A stretch of 36,920 nucleotides of DNA, taken from the IMG/VR virus record IMGVR_UViG_3300027770_000131, positions 1 to 36,920 of that record. One strand, given 5' to 3'. Shown here in pieces: positions 32,546 through 36,920 of this stretch. The notes under the pieces are model-generated. The model worked only from the letters and a program-made list of their open reading frames with translations. It was not told the origin of the DNA and searched no databases. The stretch comes from a virus. The position numbers and the translations under genes were made by a program. Positions within the stretch are counted from its first letter, which is position 1; every line of letters begins with the position of its first letter.

Positions 32546-32576
32546 CAAATATACAAATATTTATCTTAAGAGTCAA
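32546..32576 (-). promoter_or_regulatory. Bacteroidota-type promoter, leftward
   Basis: On the - strand TTG (32576-32574) is followed after 20 bases by TATATTTG (32553-32546), an exact TAnnTTTG. It drives the gene starting at 32530. Its TTG is half of the palindrome GTCAA-G-TTGAC shared with the rightward promoter. Confidence 0.75.
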
Positions 32577-32577
32577 G

Positions 32578-32608
32578 TTGACAAGTTTCAAAATAAAATG
32601 TATATTTG
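32578..32608 (+). promoter_or_regulatory. Bacteroidota-type promoter, rightward
   Basis: TTGACA (32578-32583) is followed, 20 bases after its TTG, by TATATTTG (32601-32608), an exact TAnnTTTG. The Clp ATG is 16 bases further, so the leader is very short. Confidence 0.8.
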
Positions 32609-32623
32609 CTAAAAGTTTGCATA

Positions 32624-35143
32624 ATGAATAGAGAGATATATCCAAAAGTTAAACTAATAATGAGGGAGGCTATAAAAGAAGCAAAATCTTTTGATGATAT
32701 AAAGGTCAGGCCAGAACATATTGTTTTATCTATAATAAATGACAATGATAATGAATGTATTACAATTTTTAATAAATTAAAAATCGATACGACTGACTTA
32801 CATGATAAAATAAGCGATTACCTTAGAAAAAATGACCTTAATCCAAGAATAACACAAACTAGTAGAAGTAAATTACCGTTATCTGACGAATCAAAATTAG
32901 TGTTTAAAAATGTTGATGCTGAATCGGAAAAATTAAATGATAATAAGATAGACACAACTCATGTTATGTTATCTATTCTAGCAAATAAAACACCAACAAC
33001 AAAGATTGTATCTGAAATGGGTGTTAATTATAAAAGTTTTAAAAAAATAGCAATGGACATTAGAAACAACACGAAGAACATGGGCGGTCTAGACGAAGAA
33101 CAATTCAATGATGACTTCTCTGAACAAGACCGCTTTAAGAAAAACAAAAAAAAGAATGATTCATCAAAAACTCCTGTTTTAGATAACTTTTGTAGAGATA
33201 TCAGTAAGGCGGTTGAAAAAAATGAGATTGACCCTGTCGTTGGTAGAACAAATGAAATTAAAAGAATTTCACAAATCCTTTCTAGGAGAAAGAAAAACAA
33301 TCCAATCCTTATCGGTGAACCAGGCGTAGGTAAAACATCAATCGTTGAAGGGTTAACACAATTAATTAAAGATGGTAATGCACCAAGAACAATTGCAAAT
33401 AAAAAAATATATAGCTTAGACTTAGCATCAATTGTCGCTGGTACAAAATATCGTGGACAATTTGAAGAAAGAATGAAAGCTATCTTGGAAGAGTGTAAAG
33501 CTAATCCTGATATCATTCTTTTTATCGATGAGCTACATACAATCATTGGTGCTGGTAATGCATCTGGCTCCCTTGATGCGTCAAACATATTTAAACCAGC
33601 ATTGGCACGTGGTGAAATACAAATCATTGGTGCAACCACATTAGACGAATATCGTGAGCATATTGAAAAAGACGGTGCTTTAACTAGAAGATTCCAACAA
33701 ATCCTTGTTGAAGAACCAACATTGGATGAAACTAAAATTATCCTAACTAATATCAAAGAAAAATACGAAAAGCACCATAAAGTTCAATATACCGATGAAG
33801 CTATTGATGAATGTGTAAAACTATCACATAGATATATCATGGATAGGTCAATGCCAGACAAAGCTATTGACGTATTGGATGAAGCAGGTGCTGCAACAAA
33901 TGTAACTATTGAGAAACCACAAAATATTAAAGATTTGGAGGTTAAAAGAAATCAAATCTTAGATAGAAAAAAAGATGTTGTTAGCAAACAAAAATATGAA
34001 GAAGCAGCTAAGCTTCGTGATGAAGAAAGAAAAATTGAAGAGCAATTAGCAAATGCCCTAACTGATTGGTCAAACAAATTAGAAAAGAAAATAACAACTG
34101 TTGGCGTTGAACAAATCTCAGAAGTTGTTTCTATGATGACTGGGATACCACTAACAAAAATTTCAACTCAAGAAAGCAAACGCTTAATGAATCTTGATAA
34201 AGAATTAATGGGTAGGGTAATTGGTCAAGACCCAGCTGTTACAAAAGTTGTTAAAGCGATTAAAAGAAATCGTATTGGGATTAAAGATAAGAATAAACCA
34301 ATCGGTTCATTTATATTCTTAGGCCCAACAGGAGTTGGTAAAACATATCTTGCTAAATTACTTGCTGAACATGTATTTGGTGATGAAGAAGCTCTTGTAA
34401 GAGTTGATATGAGTGAATATATGGAAAAACACTCTGTGTCAAGATTAATTGGTCCGCCACCTGGATATGTGGGTTATGACCAAGGTGGTCAATTGACTGA
34501 AAAAGTTAGAAGAAAACCACATTGCGTTATTCTTTTTGATGAAATAGAAAAAGCACATGATGATGTCTTTAACTTATTACTTCAACTATTAGATGAAGGT
34601 CAATTAACTGATGGTCTAGGTAGAAAAGTTAATTTTAAAAATTCTTTAATCATTATGACATCAAACATTGGTGTTAAAGAATTAAGTTCTTTCGGTAAAT
34701 CAATGGGCTTTGATACTGGCTCTTCAATCGCTACCGAAGATGCTAGAGCACGTGCCATTATCGAAAAAGCACTTAAGAAAAAATTTAAACCAGAATTCTT
34801 GAATCGTATTGATGAATCAATTGTATTTAACGGCCTTAAACCAGAAGATATCCATAAAATTATTTATATGGAGATTGAAAAGCTAGAATCTAGGTTATCT
34901 GAAGTTGGTTATAAATTAAAGATTAATAAAACGGCAATTGAATTCTTAGCAAAAGAGGGTTATGATGAAGCATATGGCGCTAGACCACTCGCTAGAACAA
35001 TCCAACATTTTATTGAAGACCCAGTTGCCGATGAAATTTTAAGTGGTAACGTTAAAGAGGGTGATACAATTAAAATCATACTAGACAAAACATCCAACCA
35101 AATTGTTTTAAAATCCGATAAAACAGTTAAAATCGAAGAATAA
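32624..35143 (+). CDS. clpC: ClpC-like double AAA+ unfoldase (Hsp100)
   Basis: I chose the ATG at 32624 (MNREIYPKVKLIMREAIKEA). The longer in-frame start at 32606 is a TTG inside the promoter's -7 box. The product has 839 residues. Domain order: Clp N-domain repeats (1-150), AAA1 with Walker A GEPGVGKT (231-238) and Walker B ILFIDELHTIIG (about 295-306), a short UVR-type middle domain (KQKYEEAAKLRDEERKIEEQ, about 455-475) as in ClpC rather than the long ClpB coil, and AAA2 with GPTGVGKT (567-574) and VILFDEIEKA (about 635-644). MGF at 694-696 sits where ClpA/ClpC have the ClpP-binding [ILVM]-G-[FL] loop. It should unfold proteins and could feed host ClpP. A full-length ClpC is unusual in a phage. 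A terminator follows. Confidence 0.93.
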   Translation: MNREIYPKVKLIMREAIKEAKSFDDIKVRPEHIVLSIINDNDNECITIFNKLKIDTTDLHDKISDYLRKNDLNPRITQTSRSKLPLSDESKLVFKNVDAESEKLNDNKIDTTHVMLSILANKTPTTKIVSEMGVNYKSFKKIAMDIRNNTKNMGGLDEEQFNDDFSEQDRFKKNKKKNDSSKTPVLDNFCRDISKAVEKNEIDPVVGRTNEIKRISQILSRRKKNNPILIGEPGVGKTSIVEGLTQLIKDGNAPRTIANKKIYSLDLASIVAGTKYRGQFEERMKAILEECKANPDIILFIDELHTIIGAGNASGSLDASNIFKPALARGEIQIIGATTLDEYREHIEKDGALTRRFQQILVEEPTLDETKIILTNIKEKYEKHHKVQYTDEAIDECVKLSHRYIMDRSMPDKAIDVLDEAGAATNVTIEKPQNIKDLEVKRNQILDRKKDVVSKQKYEEAAKLRDEERKIEEQLANALTDWSNKLEKKITTVGVEQISEVVSMMTGIPLTKISTQESKRLMNLDKELMGRVIGQDPAVTKVVKAIKRNRIGIKDKNKPIGSFIFLGPTGVGKTYLAKLLAEHVFGDEEALVRVDMSEYMEKHSVSRLIGPPPGYVGYDQGGQLTEKVRRKPHCVILFDEIEKAHDDVFNLLLQLLDEGQLTDGLGRKVNFKNSLIIMTSNIGVKELSSFGKSMGFDTGSSIATEDARARAIIEKALKKKFKPEFLNRIDESIVFNGLKPEDIHKIIYMEIEKLESRLSEVGYKLKINKTAIEFLAKEGYDEAYGARPLARTIQHFIEDPVADEILSGNVKEGDTIKIILDKTSNQIVLKSDKTVKIEE

Positions 35144-35150
35144 TAATTAG

Positions 35151-35170
35151 AACCCACATTTTTGTGGGTT
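35151..35170 (+). terminator. Intrinsic terminator after the Clp gene
   Basis: AACCCACA (35151-35158) / TGTGGGTT (35163-35170) forms an eight-base stem with a TTTT loop, then TTATT. The next gene's candidate promoter follows at once. Confidence 0.85.
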
Positions 35171-35176
35171 TTATTA

Positions 35177-35185
35177 TATTTATTT
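35177..35185 (+). promoter_or_regulatory. Candidate phage late promoter box
   Basis: TTATATTTATTTGATATG places TATTTATTT only three bases before the ATG at 35189, after the Clp terminator. The short spacing resembles that of the HExxH gene at 11553. Confidence 0.45.
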
Positions 35186-35188
35186 GAT

Positions 35189-35581
35189 ATGAAAAAGTCA
35201 TTACTAAAAGAACATTTATTTGACAAAAATTCTGAACCACAACTAAAGCTGTTAAAATTATTCCTTAATTTTACTTGTAAGTTTTTAGGTATTAAATGCC
35301 CAAAAATACATTTAAAGTTTAATAGGGATGGATTAGTAACAACAGCAAGTTACAGCAAAGATGCTGTCGCTATATATGCCAAAGAAAGAGCACTGGTTGA
35401 TATAATGAGGTCAATAGCTCATGAATTAGTACACTTAAAACAAGATACCGAAGGTAGACTAGAACAAAGTGAACACGATAAAAACAATGAAGCTGGCTCC
35501 CCAATTGAAAATGAGGCAAATTCAGTTGCTGGACAAATAATAAGAAAATTTGGTGAAGAACACCCAGAAATATATAAATAA
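35189..35581 (+). CDS. Small HExxH putative metallopeptidase
   Basis: The ATG at 35189 (MKKSLLKEHLFDKNSE) is preferred over the in-frame start at 35162, which lies inside the terminator stem. The product has 130 residues. The zinc motif is SIAHELVHLKQD (H78, E79, H82), and E109 in IENEANSVAGQII is the likely third ligand, the usual arrangement of small phage gluzincin-like proteins. The N-terminus has L-K-E/H (6-9), a possible but weak prohead-protease site. The stop overlaps the ATG of the SprT-like gene by one base, so the two HExxH proteins are coupled. The catalytic core is small and the substrate unknown. Confidence 0.78.
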   Translation: MKKSLLKEHLFDKNSEPQLKLLKLFLNFTCKFLGIKCPKIHLKFNRDGLVTTASYSKDAVAIYAKERALVDIMRSIAHELVHLKQDTEGRLEQSEHDKNNEAGSPIENEANSVAGQIIRKFGEEHPEIYK

Positions 35582-36750
35582 TGAATAGAGAAGAACTTAT
35601 AGCAAAAGCTAGGGATATTGTTAATCAAGATGTTGTTAAAGGATTTACAGCAGATTTTTTAAAAATGGCAGCTAACGATACCGTTAATCCAACAAGATTT
35701 GAAACATATTTAAAAAATATCTCTGAACAAGCTTGGGACCCAGGCACCGAAGAAAATACTATCTTTACATATAGTCAAGAATTGGTTGATATCGTAAAAG
35801 AATTATTCCCAAAAAATCCCGATTATCCATATCTGCAAGAAAGCAGATTAAATAATGTCAAAAAAGGAAATACAAAAATTAAAAAAAAAATCGAAAAAGG
35901 TCCTAATGAAATGAAAACATTCATTAAAAGCTTACTACGCGAATCTACAATAAACGAAGGTAGAGAACACACCGATGACGAAATTGTAGATTTTAATGAG
36001 ATTGACCTTCAACAAGAATACAATAAGTTAAATCAGCTACTATTTAAGGGTAATCTTCAACCTGTAACAATGTTATGGAATAAAAGAAAAGGAGCACATG
36101 GTATTGTTAAGGGTACTAGAAGTAGAAGTACAGGTAAAATAACCCTCAAATCTCTTAGCATGTCCCAATTCCTTAAAGTACCATATAGGTTCTTTAAAGA
36201 TGTCTTGGCACATGAAATGATTCACGTATTCTGGATGCAACAAGATGTCAATGCTAAACATGGTCCTTTGTTTGTTCAACAAATGAATAGAATTAATTCC
36301 ATGGGTCTAGGGTTTAACGTCAGCGTAAAATCCGACTCATCTGAAACTTCTAAATTTGAAATGTCTTCAGATGTTGTAAAACAAGGAATGGAATTAGTAT
36401 TTGTTCTTTTACAAACTGATAGAGAGAAAAATATGTTATCAGTAATGAAATACGATACATATAAATTACAAGGTTATAGAGTTGCTGATATATATAATCA
36501 CTTAGTTAATAAAACCCCAAAATACAGAACAGCAAGCGGAGAATTTTACTTATCAACAAACCCAAAACTACAAGCACAAAAAATACAAAGAGCATTTGGT
36601 GGCGGTGGTATTAGCTATATTAGAATAAATGATGAAATAGCTAATTCATTAAAACAAGATGCTAAATTCTTAAGTAGTTTTGATATCGAATCCAATGGTC
36701 CTAACTGGGAAGGACCTGATAAACCTAGAATTCCACTTATAGACATTTGA
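35581..36750 (+). CDS. SprT-like zinc metallopeptidase with internal capsid-targeting-like module
   Basis: The 389 residues fall into three parts. Residues 1-110 are a helical domain ending in a Lys-rich stretch encoded by an A10 tract. Residues 111-127 (MKTFIKSLLRESTINEG) are a copy of the targeting module, with INE126/G127 as likely prohead-protease site. Residues 135 onward are an SprT-like domain: DLQQEYNKLNQLLFKGNLQP, the zinc motif LAHEMIHVFW (H211, E212, H215) and NAKHGPLF (H227), typical for SprT/Spartan proteins, which act on DNA-bound or other proteins. The C-terminal 150 residues are alpha/beta, without a recognised zinc ribbon. Translation may also start at Met111 (35911). A change of one base in the A10 tract would split this into two genes. 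Confidence 0.8.
   Translation: MNREELIAKARDIVNQDVVKGFTADFLKMAANDTVNPTRFETYLKNISEQAWDPGTEENTIFTYSQELVDIVKELFPKNPDYPYLQESRLNNVKKGNTKIKKKIEKGPNEMKTFIKSLLRESTINEGREHTDDEIVDFNEIDLQQEYNKLNQLLFKGNLQPVTMLWNKRKGAHGIVKGTRSRSTGKITLKSLSMSQFLKVPYRFFKDVLAHEMIHVFWMQQDVNAKHGPLFVQQMNRINSMGLGFNVSVKSDSSETSKFEMSSDVVKQGMELVFVLLQTDREKNMLSVMKYDTYKLQGYRVADIYNHLVNKTPKYRTASGEFYLSTNPKLQAQKIQRAFGGGGISYIRINDEIANSLKQDAKFLSSFDIESNGPNWEGPDKPRIPLIDI
35881..35890 (+). other. A10 homopolymer at a domain joint
   Basis: Ten A residues fall between the N-terminal domain and the targeting-like module of the SprT-like gene. With nine A the upstream frame would stop at a TGA overlapping the ATG at 35911 (ATGA junction); with eleven it would stop at a nearby TAA. 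Confidence 0.5.
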
Positions 36751-36762
36751 TTTTAATAAAAA

Positions 36763-36920
36763 TCACAAAATCCCAACAAATTCATGACTAAAACAAATTC
36801 TTTTATTGTCAAAATAACTGATGTAACTACCGTTTTGCTTTCCATTTAGATAGGTTTCCTCATAACTTTTAACATTATTTTCTTTATTGTAGACCCAAAC
36901 ACCAGTTTTTTTTCCATTCA
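36763..36920 (-). CDS. MORN-repeat-like protein, C-terminal part (5' truncated)
   Basis: The frame is open from the right edge (first full codon at 36918) to TGA at 36765-36763. The 51 visible residues read NGKKTGVWVYNKENNVKSYE, then ETYLNGKQNGSYISYFDNKR and ICFSHEFVGIL. The spacing of NG-K-x-G-x-W/Y-x-x-Y/F is that of MORN_2-type repeats, found in many Bacteroidota and some phage proteins, where they mediate protein or membrane contacts. It converges with the SprT-like gene, with a 12-base gap. The full length and start are outside the window. Confidence 0.65.
   Translation of the reverse strand, partial: NGKKTGVWVYNKENNVKSYEETYLNGKQNGSYISYFDNKRICFSHEFVGIL

Noticed and set aside
32606-32623. 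Upstream TTG start for the Clp gene
   Set aside because: It lies within the TATATTTG promoter element and cannot be in the transcript; the ATG at 32624 begins with the conserved Clp N-domain.
33028-33756. 242-residue ORF on the - strand opposite the Clp gene
   Set aside because: It is antisense to highly conserved AAA+ sequence and is rich in Ser/Ile/Phe runs; no support as a gene.
35162-35188. Earlier in-frame start of the small HExxH gene
   Set aside because: It would start inside the terminator hairpin of the Clp gene; the ATG at 35189 gives an N-terminus similar to neighbouring genes.
36749-36764. GATTTT...AAAATC hairpin between the last two convergent genes as a terminator
   Set aside because: The stem is short, almost only A-T and overlaps both stop regions; too weak to claim.

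Overview
The window is a contiguous piece of a tailed-phage (Caudoviricetes) genome of the T4-like myovirus type, probably infecting a Bacteroidota host. The phage assignment rests on a recognisable T4-style set: late sigma factor (gp55-like), large terminase (gp17-like), portal (gp20-like), prohead protease (gp21-like), acidic scaffold (gp22-like), major capsid protein (gp23-like) and an OB-fold baseplate hub protein (gp5-like). The host assignment is an inference. The DNA is AT-rich, starts are nearly all ATG without a convincing Shine-Dalgarno sequence, and the clearest promoters have the Bacteroidota form TTG - about 20 bp - TAnnTTTG (upstream of the Clp gene, on the opposite strand for the divergent gene, and upstream of the gene ending at 15862).

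Layout. Positions 1-10735 (+): end of a PhoH-like gene, two small unknown genes, two glycosyltransferases, the gp55-like sigma factor, a possible small terminase, tail/baseplate genes, a putative holin, then a self-contained gene with a zinc ribbon that has its own promoter, a long leader, a terminator and a flanking 15-bp inverted repeat. Positions 10789-32530 (-), in transcription order from the right: a KTSC-domain protein, a secreted NlpC/P60 peptidase, a small beta-rich protein, a block of large, low-complexity or zinc-binding putative internal virion proteins (30599 down to 23117), a glycosyltransferase, terminase, portal, a helical core-protein candidate, small membrane and unknown genes, prohead protease, scaffold, capsid and an HExxH protein. 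Positions 32624-36750 (+): a ClpC-like double AAA+ unfoldase and two more HExxH proteins. The right edge holds the end of a MORN-repeat-like gene on the - strand.

Two themes link the genes. First, a recurrent element, ATATTTATTA followed by an A-rich stretch, sits just upstream of at least eleven genes, several times directly after the terminator of the preceding unit. It is a strong candidate for the late promoter read by the gp55-like factor, although it differs from the T4 box TATAAATA. Second, proteins of the head block, and two of the three HExxH proteins, carry likely prohead-protease sites of the form [L/I]-x-E, most often [L/I]-N-E before G or A. Several also have a short basic/hydrophobic N-terminal module (MK-x-[F/L]-I-[K/R]-x-x-L-R) resembling T4 capsid-targeting sequences. 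This suggests an unusually large cargo of internal head proteins, including putative metallopeptidases, processed at maturation and perhaps injected with the DNA.

Two ten-base A tracts (29369-29378 and 35881-35890) lie exactly at joints between modules. At the first, a -1 shift joins two ORFs, the second of which has no ATG. No tRNA, rRNA, CRISPR array, insertion sequence or integrase was seen.
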